From Onthophagus taurus (lineage: Eukaryota; Arthropoda; Insecta; Coleoptera; Scarabaeidae): a stretch of DNA of 64,000 nt. Location of the stretch: contig NC_091973.1 of NCBI RefSeq assembly GCF_036711975.1, forward strand, positions 19,282,001-19,346,000, given 5' to 3'. Every line of letters begins with the position of its first letter. Position 1 is the stretch's first letter. Both the position numbers and the translations under genes were made by a program. Positions 10,064 through 21,936 of the stretch are shown here, one piece after another. The notes under the pieces are model-generated. The model was not told the origin of the DNA. It made no database searches and was given only the letters and a program-made list of their open reading frames with translations.

Positions 10064-10086
10064 CTGATCTGCTCTCCAACACACAC

Positions 10087-10200
10087 ATGGGGGACCAAAA
10101 GCCGTCAGAATTTTATCGAGAGCTACTGGCCTCCATTGGAGACACTCAACTGGTGAGCGCAAATTTGCTTTTCAGACTGTGGCGAAATAGACTTCCGAAC
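10087..10200 (+). pseudogene. Gypsy gag fragment
   Basis: The frame reads MGDQKPSEFYREL, then a loop, then LLFRLWRNRLP. This matches the capsid region of Gypsy gag proteins, where '(G)D.KPSQF...L' is followed by 'L...W..RLP'. The frame closes soon after, and no other parts are seen nearby, so this is an isolated relic. Confidence 0.55.
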
Positions 10201-12214
10201 TCTTTCGAATTCCTCATTAGAAAACCAAAATGTTAAAACAAATTTCTCAGAAACTACTAATAAGAATTTCTAACCGCCGAAACTCGAATTTCCCTCCACT
10301 TCTTCAACAATGACTCCCATCCATGTTCACAACAGACAAACCTGAATGATGTATTAAAGGCATTTGACAATGTCACAACAAATATCGAGAAATATCTTTT
10401 CTATATTTTCACAAAAACAATTGTTATTTGTTAAATATGAACAAAGAATGTGATGTAATACCAACGAGAACATAACTTTAATTCGACAAACCACATTAAA
10501 AATATTTAAAAATTACGAACGCCTATATCTTAGCCTTTTATGTGTTTACACCTAAAATTTTTAAACGATTCATCATAATTTTTAGTCAAGTAGTACATAT
10601 TTGTGATTAAAAATATGCGAACACCTACAGAAACAGCCTGCTCACGCGGTGTAGATTTTGAAATATCGCACCACATAGTTTTCATTTTGTTTGATAATTC
10701 TTTACAGTTGTAAATGTTTTTTATTAAAGAAAATTATGTTGACAGTCAATGTGTTGAACATTAGTTATTATGAAGTTATGTGTGTTATATTAAATACATT
10801 TAAACCTTACATGTTAACTTCTTTGTTCAAAATAGACGAAATAATAAATAAATTTTAATAATAAGTAGAATATTTCATTTTATGTAATAATAACGTGAAT
10901 TTAAATTTACCGAAAAAATATCTAGTGATATTTCGCATTGTAAATTTAAGTTTTGTATTCAATCCTCCTAGTTTAAAAGGAAAGTATATGTAAGAATAAC
11001 CAATGCAACAAATGTCAACAAATCAACATTTGAATACGGCTATCAATTTATTAATTGCAGATATTAAAATTAAATATAACATTTACAGTTTCATAGTAAC
11101 ATTTTATAGAGAGCTTAGTGTAATTCTTTACATCAAGGGGCAGACGTAATTCTTTCAGAATTTCTTGCTGTTAATATCAAATATTCTTGCTCGGTATGTT
11201 TTATTTCCGTTTATGAGAACAACTCGAAGTTTCGGAGAGAGGGTTTCCGGTTTGTCTGGCGACAGCATGGCGGATGTAGAAACTGTTAACGTGATCCCTA
11301 CCGATACTTCAATACAAAATCTCAGATCAAAGTTGTAATTAACAACTTATATATAAAATAATGATAAAACCTAATTTTATACTTAATCGAAAATTATTCA
11401 TGTTTGTCAACAATATATTCTAGTATTTCCGCAGCATTAAAAGTGTATGTTTTAGCGTACAAAGTACAAAGTTAATTTCTAAGCCACGCCCCTGTATTAC
11501 ATCGTCAATCCTACCCCTATATAAACCGCAGACGGTTGTCCTTCTAATTCAGTCACCTCACCATTAGTTTAGACGTTTACACGTATTAAGTTTAGATTTT
11601 AACCTAGCCTACTGTCGCCTAGTTATTTACCATTTATTAAAGATTTTCTTCTTATTATCAAAGTTTGTGAGTAGTTGGGTTGGGTATGCACATGTAGATA
11701 TGGATATGTTGCTGGCCGCACGTAAAAAAGGTAAATTCTGCTACACTTTTTGGGTTTTATATTCTTCATTATAGTGTTTTTTAATTCAGTTGATGTTTTG
11801 ACGTTACTGTCAATATTGCCGGTATCGATGAGGGAGTTCCTCCGTCGGAGGAATGAGCCGTAGAATCTACTACGATCTTTGTCATCTGGAATTGGTAAAT
11901 GCAAAAATTATTCTTTAACGTTCAAGCAATTTAATTTATGTTTAAATAATCCAATAATGTATAGTATAATGTGGACAATCTTTGAAAATTGAACGCACCG
12001 ATTTTTTTCAAAATTATTATTAAATGGTTGCCAACTATTTGATTGTAGGCGTGGCGATTCAGTAACCCCTGCATAGAAATTAGAATTATTTAAAAAATCT
12101 ATTTGCATTTGAAAATTATATTTTTTTATTTGTTTCCAAGAAAACAAATATGTAGTGATTTTTATACAATTCATTCTGTGTTAACATTCCTATCTAATAT
12201 GATTTTACTATTAA
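10201..12214. other. Intergenic, AT-rich; possible LTR promoter near 11520
   Basis: No coding feature is supported in this 2-kb stretch. TATATAAACCGC near 11518-11530, followed by CAGTCA-type start context at about 11550, is consistent with the U3/R junction of an LTR upstream of the Gypsy pol remnant. A second LTR boundary could not be identified. Confidence 0.25.
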
Positions 12215-13794
12215 ATACATTAAGGATAAAGATAATGTTGCTGCAGATGCATTATCGAGAATAGAAATCTCTTCTGAAAAACTCAAAGAAATTAGTGTGA
12301 ATATGACTCAGATGATATATGCTATTACTAGAGCACAATCGATAAAATTTAATACCGATGTAGACACAAAAAACGTACCGCTCTCTCGGATTGATCACCC
12401 AGGAGTAGTGGAACTTATTAAACGTCCAAAAAATTCTTGTCTTTTACGAGTAATTTCAGAGAAAGAATTTATGAAAGAAACAAAGAATCGTACGATAAAT
12501 TTAAATAAAAAGCGCCAAAATTTTGGTATACCAAAAAGACAAAAATATTATGTATTTACTAAAAAATTCTCGATCATCGTCAGCACTCGAAGCGTCGGTG
12601 AGAGATTTATTAATTGCATGCAAAGAAAATAACGTTAAAGAATTAACAATTATAAAAGACGATAAGCGCGCAGAAATTCGTGAAATATTATGGAATTCCA
12701 AAGAATTAAACAAAAACGATATAAAACTCACTGTAGTTAAGAATCTGTTTGAAATATACGTCAAAGAGAAACAACAAATCATTTTAAACGATTACCACAT
12801 GTTACCCACAGGAGGACATGCTGGAATAAATAGAATGTTTAATAATATAAAGAAAACATACTTTTGGTCAGGACTGAGGAAAGATATCGAAGCATTTGTT
12901 AAAAAATGTGACGATTGTCAAAAATTCAAACACTCAAAACATAATATCGAGCCAATGAGTATCACAACCACAGCTTCCACTTCCTTTCAAAAAATTCACT
13001 TAGATCTTATAGGTCCATTACCAATGGATGAATGTGAAAACAAGTATGCGTTAACACTACAATGTGATTTAACTAAATACGTTGAGTGTTATCCGTTAAA
13101 AAATAAAGAAGCTGTAACGGTTGCTAAAGCACTGGTAGATAATTTCATATTACGATATGGTATTCCAACTGAAATTTTATCAGATCAAGGTACTGACTTT
13201 ATTGCTTCTACGTTAAAAGATGCCTGTAAATTTCTTCAGATAAAGCAGTTATTTTCTACGGCGTATCATCATCAAACGCTAGGTTCTTTAGAAAATTCGC
13301 ATAAGTCGTTAGAGGCATTTATTCGTATTCAAATTGCAAAATATCCGAATACGTGGAGTCATTGGTTACCGTATTGGTGTTTTTCATACAATAACAGTGT
13401 TCATACAGAAACGCAATACACCCCGTATGAATTAGTTTTCGGAAAATCAGCATTACTACCATCAAACGTAAAAAATTGTGTCGATCCTGTTTACAATTAT
13501 GACAATTACCCAATAGAGTTGAAATATAGACTTCAACAAGCTTGGGCAGATGCAGAACAAAATTTTAATACATCTAAATATAATCGAAAAATAAAATACG
13601 ACCAAAAAAGTAATCCATTAGATTATAAGGTAGGAGATAAGATTTTATTACGAAATGAAGCTGGTTCAAAGTATGAATCATTGTATAATGGTCCGTATAA
13701 AATTGTAAAAGTTAGTTCACCAAATGTAGTAATTAATGTTAATGGTAAATGTATTGAAGTACATAAAAACAGAATAAAATTGTATAATAAATAA
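12215..13794 (+). pseudogene. Gypsy pol remnant: RNase H end plus integrase
   Basis: It begins with the RNase H-to-integrase hallmark KDKDNVAADALSRI (12220-12262). After about 100 codons there is one frameshift near 12520. From 12523 a long intact frame carries the H2C2 zinc motif (H and H near HMLPTGGHAG, then CDDCQKF) and the DDE core: Asp in HLDLIGPLP, Asp in SDQGTDF, and Glu in GSLENSHKS. It ends with a C-terminal domain having VGDKILL and YNGPYKIV. All catalytic acids are present. RNase H and RT upstream are missing, so the element is dead. The relative at 17540-18038 shares the motif before HMLPTGGH. Confidence 0.85.
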
Positions 13795-13847
13795 AAAAAA
13801 AAAATTAGTCTATAAGAAAAAAATTTTTTTTTCAAGCGGTTAGGAGG

Positions 13848-14071
13848 TGTAGTGTAATAATAACAAATTGTTAAGTAGGTTAAGATAATTAATAGTAAGC
13901 ACTAAATGACGCACGTTAGGTATTGTGTAGCGGCGGTCATCGCTCGGAAAGAGAGTACGCTCAAGGTACTGAAAGGTGACACGTCGTGTAACTTAAGTGT
14001 TGTCAATAAATGCATTAATTAAGAGAAGCTATTATGCGTTTATTCTAACCCGGAGATCCCATCATTTTACA
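13848..14071 (+). repeat. 3' LTR of the Gypsy remnant (candidate, 224 bp)
   Basis: A purine-rich tract (GGTTAGGAGG) 50 bases after the pol stop immediately precedes TGTAGTGTAAT. A candidate 3' border is ...ATTTTACA at 14071, giving TG...CA ends. AATAAA near 14007 would serve as the polyadenylation signal. Without a second copy in the window the borders are provisional. Confidence 0.4.
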
Positions 14072-14138
14072 CCATCATCACCAACCATTACAATTATATT
14101 GTCTAGTTAGTAAAATAAAGAAAGTTAGTTAAGGAGTT

Positions 14139-15150
14139 TTGAGCTTTAATCAACTCCTACGAACTCACAACAAAATTTGGTGGCAGTGGTGGGATTCCAA
14201 AAAAGAAATTAATTTGGAATTCAAAAATTTACGAAGTCGATTCCAAAACGAAATTAATTTGGAATTCGAAAATCTACGAAGTCGATTTCAAGAGGCAGCT
14301 AGTGTTAAAAGTTACCTTCGAGTCAATCTTATACCTTTAAGTCAAGAAACCGAAGAACACAGCTGGAAAATTCCGATTTTCCCATCATGAGTATTATTGG
14401 GAATGATTTTTTTGTTAAGTACAAAGCTCATCTTAATTATGAATTGGATGAATTTTCGTTTACTTCTGGAGATAAAGAATTTTTTAATTATTTTAAAACC
14501 AATGCAAATCAAAGTTCCTGCCAGATCAGAAATCACTGCAAGGTTACCTATTAAACTAACAACGGATAAATTGTGTAATTGTAGCCAAGGAAATTAAACC
14601 AAGAATACACATTGGAAATTGTCTAATCCGATCTCATGAAGGTACTAGTTTCATAAATATTCTAAATTCTACACAAAATGAAGTTACTCTTGACGATATT
14701 TCCTTGGATCTTTTAGAATTCTCCGAATTTCATGTTTTAAACTTTAATACGCAAGTTAGTAGTAATCGCAAACAACATCTTGAATCCAGTCTTGACACAT
14801 CTCATATGAATCCGGAAGAAACAGGTTCCATTCTTGAAATTTGAAGCCAATTCGAGGACATCTTTCATTTACCTGGTGATAATTTAACATACACAGAAGT
14901 AATCAGACATAAAATTCTTTTGCTTGAGAATGTACCACCAGTTTTCGTTAAACCATATCGGTGGAAAGTGGATAAAATGTTACAAGACGTCATCATTCGT
15001 ACATCCAGAAGTCCTTATAACAGTCCTTTACTGATTGTTCCAAAAAAGGCTGAAAAAAGGTTCAGAAGGAAATAAACGATATAATTGATTTTCGTAAACT
15101 TAATGATCTTACAATTGCAGATGCTAGAACAAATATAATAATAGTAAATA
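14139..15150 (+). pseudogene. Second Gypsy remnant: PBS, protease and start of reverse transcriptase
   Basis: TTTGGTGGCAGTGGTGGGAT (14175-14194) looks like a primer binding site after an LTR end. There follows a decayed protease region with several stops, and from about 14850 an RT entry region: an LPGD segment, then PYRW, then IIRTSRSPYNSPLLIVPKK. The last string is the first conserved block of Gypsy reverse transcriptases. Coding similarity ends near 15120 and the catalytic YxDD is absent. The 14139-14290 stretch also contains a short internal direct repeat. Confidence 0.6.
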
Positions 15151-15556
15151 CAATAAATAAGTAGATGTTTATTACAAAATAAAGTTTGTTTCTTTTCTGT
15201 CTAGCGCTACTTGATATTTGGACAAAAATAACATCGAGTGTAAAACATTCATGCGCTACTAAATTAAAATGTTAGTTTTCTTTTTGATGGGGAAAGAAAT
15301 GCATTTTTAAGAAAAACAAAATACTATCGTAAAAAGAATGTTTTTAGGATCAATAATAAAAAAAAATTGCATTCCATTAAAAAAAAAAGTTGACTGTCCA
15401 TCAAAACGATATGATCAATAAATAAGGATTTTGAAGTTACCATCTGGCAGAATCCTCGGTGTTCTTCGACACGATTTTGCATTCCAAAAAGAACAAGATG
15501 TGTAAAGGAATCATCAGCTATTATTGTGGAGGAAAATGAATATGTAGAAGATCAAA

Positions 15557-16558
15557 TTGATACCATCATCAGTAAATATTGCCGGTAAAAATATATATGT
15601 AGAACAAAGGTTGCTGCAGACAATATTAGATGGGAAAATAGCTAACACGCTTGCGATGAATCCATCATCTCAAAGCTCTTATAATTATAAAGCAAAGCCA
15701 AGAGAAATGAACGACTTGAACGCTATCATGCAACGGGTTTGCAATGTTACTACCTTTGGATATGGACTGTTAACATTACATGTGCATATAAGGTTCTTTG
15801 AATGCTTGCTACACATTTCATACCGCTTGAACATAAAATCTTGGCAGGTTCGAGGACCTAACAAAGATGCATTCGAAGACAGGAAACGCGAAGTGATCTC
15901 CAAATTTCGGGAAGAAATGGGTTTGCTGGTGGATACTGTCAAGCAAAGCACTGGATCTACAAATGATGATAATACTGCTCGGCGATTTTTTAAGGATATA
16001 AGAAAATCAGCAAAAATTACTGGTGTTGATGAAACCTTAATCAGTCGTTTTGCTATCATCCATGAAACAATATCTTGCGGGTACAAGTTACGCACAGAGA
16101 CATTCTGCAAGTATATTCATGAAACTGCGCAACTTTTTGTAAAACTGTATGGATGGTTTTACATGCCAGCAAGTGTTCACAAAATATTATTACACGGTGC
16201 TGATGTCATTGCCACCATTCTGCTTCCAATTGGACTCCTCAGTGAAGAGGCTTTAGAAGCACGACAAAAAGATTGTCGCTATTATCGAGATCATAACACC
16301 CGAAAAATGAGCAGATACAAGAACATTGTCGACCTTTTTCGCGCACTCTTTTTGTCATCGGATCTGGTTATATCAAGCATGAGATACCTAAAAAAAAAGT
16401 AGGTACATTATCAAAAGAGGATAATGTACCTAAGGTACCTAATAGAAACCTCGCCAGCACTTGATAAACTACCCTCGCTAATAGATCTTGAATCCCAATC
16501 AGAAAGCCATGCAGATTCGGAAAGTGACTCTTCCAGTGAGGGTGATTTAGATTATTAG
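15557..16558 (+). pseudogene. Unrecognised conserved-looking protein, frameshifted near its end
   Basis: A 281-codon frame runs from 15557 to 16402. After a slip in an A9 tract near 16390, the original frame appears to continue as a Ser/Glu/Asp-rich tail (SESHADSESDSSSEGDLD) ending at 16558. Notable segments are GSTNDDNTARRFF (about residue 138), HKILLHGADVI (about 217) and SEEALEARQKDC. I have an impression of a protein family repeated in insect and cnidarian genomes next to transposons, but cannot name it. It is followed by a MADF/BESS exon on the same strand. Coding may also extend upstream to about 15430. Confidence 0.45.
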
Positions 16559-16659
16559 GTAATTATTATGAATTGATATCTGAAACAAACGTTTCAAATC
16601 AATATCAATCAAATTTAGTAATAATAGTTAATAATAGTAACATATTTTTTTTTTCAGGT

Positions 16660-17140
16660 AAAGCTGTTATGAAGAGGTGGGCAAATATCAGAGATTCCTT
16701 CCAAAGGAGTGAGAGAAAAAACAAATCTTTACAATCATCAGGAAGTGCAAAGCAGCCACCCAAAACATATATATACCACAAACAGCTGCAATTAAAAAAA
16801 AAACTAAGGAAGCCCGATCTACTGAGAACAGCTTCTCGGACGATGCCCCAGCCACACAGCCCCCCGAACATAGGGAAAATGAAGGTGACGGGTCAAACCG
16901 TAGCGCGGAGTCGGCAAAAGAAATTTTGACGTTTAAACAGTCCATGAAGAGAAGAAGAAAACCAGACCCAGTTGAGCTAGAGCTTATTAGTGCCATAAAG
17001 CAGAAGCCGAACCGCCATTCATCTTTTTTCAACGGAATTATTCCCTGACTGGAAACTTTTGATGACGACGAAGTAGTTGAATTACAACTAAAAATGCTAC
17101 AAGTAATTTCTGAAATAAAAAAACTCTTCTCTGAATGGCT
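16660..17140 (+). pseudogene. MADF-BESS-type protein, 3' exon remnant
   Basis: A strong acceptor (T-rich tract and CAG) ends at 16659. The following frame contains RWANIRDSFQRSE and YIYHKQLQ, the second half of a MADF (Myb/SANT-like) DNA-binding domain. An A-tract frameshift near 16796 follows, then an acidic linker and FFNGIIP with EVVELQLKMLQVISEIKK. That last part has the FF..(L/I)P plus helix pattern of a BESS protein-interaction motif. A stop falls after the IIP segment. MADF-BESS proteins are insect transcription regulators and are also carried by some DNA transposons. The 5' exon is not identified. Confidence 0.6.
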
Positions 17141-17539
17141 ATTCTCTACATTCAATAATTTTTTAGTTTTCTTTTTTTTTACCATCCGTCCATCCGTCCG
17201 TCGGTCTGTCTGTCTCTCTCTGCCTGAGTAATCATGCCTCTAACAGGAACCATCAAACGGAAAGATAATGCAATGGTTCAGGATCTTTTAGATTTAAACA
17301 TGATGTAAGATTTAAAGAATAACTAAAATACGATTACATAAATATTCCTTATTAATATATTGATTGCTACTACTCATCCTTCGCAATAATGACCGCCTTT
17401 TAATAACGAAAAGTGATTACGTTACATTATGGTCTATTACGAAGAATTTGCAATAGCGCACAAATGAATACTTAACCTACGTAACAATTAAATTAACAGA
17501 CAACATTGTATCGTCAATATATATTTATTATCGTCATTG
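17141..17539. other. Low-complexity T- and pyrimidine-rich spacer, no gene
   Basis: Includes a CCGTCCATCCGTCCGTC/TCTGTCTG microsatellite near 17180-17225. Nothing else is supported. Confidence 0.35.
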
Positions 17540-18038
17540 TTTGCGTTAAATGGACCCACTATATCCAAGAATACTTTTTCAAATGCAGTAGTGACCGTAT
17601 CGGTTCTTTGTTGTGTTTTGCATGTTTAAAACGCTGGAAATCATCACAACGTTTAACAAAATTTTCTATGTCTTTGAAAAGACTGTTCCAAAAATAATAT
17701 TTTTTGACAATATTAAACATACGTTTTATACCAATGTGTCCTCCGGTAGGTAACATATGAAAATCATTCAAAATAAGTTGTCGAATATCTTTATTATGAA
17801 CGTGTGAGAGGCCCTTTATGACAGATATATTTATGTTTACCTTTTTAAACAAATCTTGAAAGTTTATTAATTCTTTAATAAATTGACTAGTTATTTTATT
17901 TTTTATAATTACTATATCATTAGTAAAAAAAATCGCCCCAGCTAAAGCTGTCGCGATTTTATCATGCTTTTGATTTCGAGTTATTTCCATGGTAACAAAA
18001 CGTTCGTGTAAAAATAAAATTATCCGATTAAAAGTCAA
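17540..18038 (-). pseudogene. Gypsy pol remnant (pre-integrase and zinc region), minus strand
   Basis: On the minus strand the frame reads to LILNDFHMLPTGGHIGIKRMF, with the second half of the H2C2 motif CDDFQRF. This is the same arrangement as in the plus-strand copy at 12523. The second zinc Cys is replaced by Phe (CDDF for CDDC), and the integrase core is absent. It sits with protease and gag pieces at 18149-19437, so all belong to one minus-strand element whose RT/RNase H section was deleted near 18040-18140. Confidence 0.7.
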
Positions 18039-18148
18039 GCTCTTGTGTATTTACCCCCTAAAAATTTTATTATTTCACACCGGGACGGTATGCTGGTCAT
18101 GTTATCGACAGACGAAGCTAATGATACCGTTAACAATTGATCATTTAT

Positions 18149-18450
18149 CTAAAATGACATTAAAAGGTTTTCATAGTTTATCGTAACACCAAATTTCATA
18201 AGGAAATCTGAGATTAAAATTCCATCAAAATTACAGTGAAATTTATTTACAACTAAGAAATTATGACATACTTTAAAATTTTGAACCATTAAATCCAAAT
18301 TTGCTGAACCAATTGACGTTGGATACCCTCCTATACCATTTATCTTAATTTTATTACGGTTATCTATGTTTTCATTTTTTAATTTATCTAGAAACAACAC
18401 TTATTGATGCTCCTGTATCTATTAAAAATTTCAAGTCAAATTCATTATAA
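18149..18450 (-). pseudogene. LTR-retrotransposon protease remnant, minus strand
   Basis: Minus-strand frames spell an aspartyl protease. An IDTGASI-type start lies near 18410, one base out of frame with the main segment. Then follow FLDKLKN, beta strands containing GIGGYPTSIGSA, and a GILISDFLMKFG segment with the Asp-Phe loop. A frameshift near 18400 breaks the gene. Confidence 0.6.
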
Positions 18451-18610
18451 TTTAATGTTATCGTATTAACTCCATTTAAACTAAAAATTGATAAATAATG
18501 ACTATTTGATTCATTGTTCACGAAAAAACGTATTTAAACTTTGTTGTGTGTTATTTTCGATTTCATGTGGCAAAGTATTTGCTACGTAATCTCTAGATTG
18601 ATTATTATTG

Positions 18611-19437
18611 TTATGAAAATACGTATTGCCCAAATTCTACCTTGCTGATTACGATAGTTAGGTGCGCCGCGATTTCGTAATGCGTTGTACGTGTTATTAT
18701 TTGTGAATTGATACGTATTTTGTCTAAAACAATTGCTATTAGCTGCGCGAAAATTCTGATTTCGTGGATAGATGAATTGAAATTTTGTTGATAATGATTT
18801 TTGTTCATCTTTTGCACCTGCAATTGCGTCTTTAAGTGTTTCGTAATTCCTAGCCTTTATAATGGTTCTTAGTTTCGAACTACGTAAACCGTTGGCAAAT
18901 GTAGCAATTGCTTATTACTTATTTTCCATAATCATTAATTGATTTACTATTTTGTTTGATACTATGTAATTCAACAGAGAGCGGTGCAGCAGATTTTTGT
19001 GACAGAAGATGAAGTTTCATATCTCTAACCAAATCATTTATAAAATTGTATGTGCTATCCAATCGCAATTTTGCACTAATAGAGAGCCGTGTTTTTAAAA
19101 TATATTGAATCAATAACTTTTGACCAGCTTCATCCAGCATTTCTGAATATAGCTCAATTCCATCAATTAATTGCATAGTTACGCTTTCAGAATTTGTCAT
19201 AATAGGGTTTTTTACTGGATTATCTAACTTAACTGATTCTTTTCTTTCTAATAAAGTTACTCTACAATTATCTATATTTTCTCTAATTTTCCATACACTT
19301 TCTAAAATTACATCTGAATTCTTACTTCCTATTAAATTAAATTTTGATTCTAATTCGTTAAAATTTTCTTCTAACTTATCTAATTCCCTACTTTTCTTAA
19401 TTGTCAATTCTAAATTTAACTTTCTACTTTGATTATC
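18611..19437 (-). pseudogene. Gypsy gag remnant, minus strand, cut by a Maverick end
   Basis: The minus-strand frame from 19437 down to 18919 is helical and charged. It includes LYSEMLDEAGQKLLIQYILK and SISAKLRLDS, as expected of a capsid region, and then an Asn/Gln/Arg-rich segment (about 18611-18823) in the nucleocapsid position. The gag continues to the exact point where the AGTAGTATAG Maverick terminus begins at 19438, so its N-terminus was separated by that insertion. Confidence 0.5.
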
Positions 19438-19779
19438 AGTAGTATAGAAATGAGAGTTCCCGACCAGGAGCATGCTCCTGATGATGTTATAAGATAGGGA
19501 AAGTGACCAACCTAAATCAGCCTAAATAAAGGGGGATAGGTTGGTATTGGAAAAGTTACTAGATCTGGTAACTTTTTATTGCGTCACCTAGTGGCTGGTA
19601 GTATAGCTAAACCCAAGAGATTTCTGTACGCGGAAACGCCACCTGCCGGCGGTGGAACTCGCATATTTCGGGTTTTGGGTGGATAGAGTTCTGTACGGCG
19701 TTGAAAAATTTTAGAATGCGAGTTGCGCGGTGTTCAACAACAACTTAAACGTTTTTACGCAATTAAACAAATATAAAAT

Positions 19780-20232
19780 TTAATAATCGGTAAAATTAAC
19801 AAATATAGTATTTGCATTACGATACACATGACAGTAGTTATAATTGTAATACCAATCGTTAATATATTCAAAATCGGTTAAATTAATATCACCATTAATA
19901 ATTAATTTAACTGATTCGCTAACGGGAAAGTATTCATTATCTTTTAAGAAATCTTCAAATTTTTGACGATTTTCAAAGTCATCATCACTACCAACATACA
20001 GAATATCACCCTTTCGATAAACTCTCCATATATTATTGTCAAATTCTCAAAACTGTACAAATTGCGAATCGTTCATTTCATCACCGTCGAAGTCTTCTAT
20101 TCCTAGAAGTACGAAATCGAGCTGGACAATTTCCTCTGGAAAATTTGTGTTTAAGCACTGCTTCAAATGAAGACTGAAGTCGGTCCAAGACATTGTGATG
20201 GTGATGTGAACACTTCCATTTTTAATAGTCAA
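19780..20232 (-). pseudogene. Unrecognised 150-aa Maverick gene with one premature stop
   Basis: The minus-strand frame opens at ATG 20232 and reads to FVQF, a TGA (20047-20049), and then continues in the same frame (FDNNIWRVYRKGDILYVG...) to TAA 19780. The composition does not change across the stop, so a single substitution broke a gene of about 150 codons. The protein is acidic and Tyr/Asn-rich. I do not recognise the family. It lies just inside a Maverick terminus. Confidence 0.45.
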
Positions 20233-20745
20233 CTGAAGTAAATATGATTTAAATTTACAATTAAATAATAAACTGAGACAAAAGATTTAAAACACATTTT
20301 AGTACAAGGTTATTTACATATTTTAAAGTTAGCGTTAACGTAATATAAAATAAAGTTGTTATTTAATATAAATAATAATATATTATGTATTTTATTTTCT
20401 TGAATTTACGTCACACTTCGATTTATGTAATAGAAAATGCAAACCGAAATTTAAAATGCATTTTTTATTGCATATTTTAAAGTTGTTGATGTAAGTTAGC
20501 TTTATATCATCAACCATAAACCAATGTAATTCGCGTTTTAATTTGATTTTTGTGACTCTACGTCACACATTGATTTATGTATATACATTATGTGTAAATA
20601 GAAATTTAAAATACATTTTTATTGCAAGGTTATTAGCATATTTTAAATTTTTTTTATGCTATATTAGCGTTATATCAAACCAATTTAATTTGCGTTTTAA
20701 TTTGATTCTCATGAATCTACGTCACACATTGATTTATGTACTCTG
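20233..20745. repeat. Three diverged direct repeats (~165 bp)
   Basis: Each unit ends in TACGTCACAC(A/T)TTGATTTATGTA (20408, 20569 and 20720 approximately) and carries a preceding CATTTT...TATTTTAAA block. The first unit is the most diverged. No coding signal. Confidence 0.6.
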
Positions 20746-20879
20746 TTGGAAATAATTCACGAGCACACCCTGTATAATCTGAACGCGTGTGTCTAGCGCA
20801 ATAAAATTTGGTATGGAAGTAGTACTAAAGTAGTGTAACTTAGTCTCACATGGAGAGCGGCACAACTCTGCTGGGAGGA

Positions 20880-21142
20880 GAAACATCAATAGAGAGAGTA
20901 TCCCCCGTGAACTTCGCGTACCATCGCTACACGACGTGGCATGGAGTTTATAAGGCGCTGTATTGTAGCGAGAGGGATGGCCAACCATGCCACCTCAACT
21001 CGACTCCATAGCTCCTCAACGTTAGCTGGGGAGCCGGATAACGTTGAAGTCTCCGACCAGTCATGTCCCAAACATGTTCGATCGGATTGAGACCCGGAAA
21101 ACGAGCTGGCCATGGAAGCATTCTTATACGATGCTCTTTCAC
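20880..21142 (-). pseudogene. Tc1-like transposase C-terminal fragment
   Basis: The minus-strand frame reads MLPWPARFPGLNPIEHVWD, the hallmark surrounding the third catalytic residue region of Tc1/IS630-type DDE transposases. A frameshift follows near 20990, and the frame resumes as LATIQRLINSMPRR, the usual C-terminus. Only about 85 residues remain. The upstream side is cut by the Maverick-type terminus at 21155. Confidence 0.75.
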
Positions 21143-21154
21143 AAAGGTCTGTAA

Positions 21155-21460
21155 GTAGTATAGAAACGCCGATTCTAGACCGGAAATTGCTCCTCCGTGA
21201 CGTCATCAGCCCAATGTAAAAGGATAGGGATGGGTACCAACCTAAGGCGGAGGAGAAAAAAAAATAGGTTGGTATTGGAAAAGTAACTAGATCTGGTGAC
21301 TTTTAAAAAAAGTTACGCGCCACCTAGTGGTTGGTAGTGCAACTAAACTACCGACAAGGTAGACTGCTACTTTTTTGTTTAAACTCACCAGATCTAGCTA
21401 CCCACCTATTTTTTCCCCCAAGCCTTTGGTTGATACTCCTCCCCCCTATCCTTTTACATC
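21155..21460. repeat. Maverick terminal-repeat fragment folded into an inverted repeat
   Basis: It starts AGTAGTATAGAAACGCC and continues with GATTCTAGACCGGAAATTGC and CGTGACGTCA, as in the Maverick 2 terminus. Sequence 21218-21305 (AAAAGGATAGGG...CTAGATCTGGTGA) is repeated in inverted orientation at 21385-21455, so the segment forms a long hairpin. Maverick 2 later inserted 90 bp downstream. Confidence 0.6.
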
Positions 21461-21542
21461 GGACGGATCGCTTCGGTTTACCAACATCCTTTATTATTAT
21501 TATGCACGATACATTGATCTTGTAACCTTCTTGATCGATAAT

Positions 21543-21548
21543 ACCCTT
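21543..21548. repeat. Target-site duplication ACCCTT, left copy
   Basis: Six bases immediately before the AGTAGTG terminus of Maverick 2, identical to 35570-35575. Six-base duplications are characteristic of Maverick/Polinton integration. Confidence 0.9.
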
Positions 21549-21936
21549 AGTAGTGTAAGAATGCCGGTTCTAGACCGGAAGTTGCTCCTGCTGCTCCTGC
21601 GGTGACGTCACGCCTCAATGTATTAGGTATAGGGGGGGATACCAACCAAAGTTTGGGGGGAAAAAAATTAGGTTGGTATTAAAAGTAACTAGAGATCTAG
21701 GGATTTTTATAAAATTAAACAGAAAAATTTAAATATAATGACGCTAGCTATGATTGAGAATTGAACTGTAAATTAGCGTAACTTGAGCTGAAAACTTAAA
21801 TGGTGGTGGTGGTGGGAATATAGGATTAAAAATAAAAAAAATCATTACATTTCAAATTAACAATAAATTATATTAGCATAATATATAAAAAAACCAATAT
21901 ATAATATAATCTGTGATTAACTTGAAATGACTACAT

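Larger units (their letters stand above)
19438..20745. mobile_element. Maverick fragment with left-type terminus
   Basis: AGTAGTATAGAAATGAGAGT starting at 19438 matches the termini at 35994 and 21155, and the following GATAGGTTGGTATTGGAAAAG / CTAGATCTGG blocks recur at 21265-21300. The preceding six bases are ATTATC. No matching right end with this duplication is found, so the element is truncated. It contains a broken small gene (19780-20232) and a direct-repeat block. Confidence 0.6.

Noticed and set aside
11623-12174. Two minus-strand frames of 88-93 codons
   Set aside because: No family resemblance, unusual composition, and position upstream of a plus-strand Gypsy pol; treated as chance.
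16605-17185. Minus-strand frames of 88-165 codons
   Set aside because: They lie opposite the MADF/BESS exon and arise from its codon composition.
20543-20755. Small hydrophobic protein gene
   Set aside because: The frame is made of the direct-repeat block and shows no start context or conservation between units.
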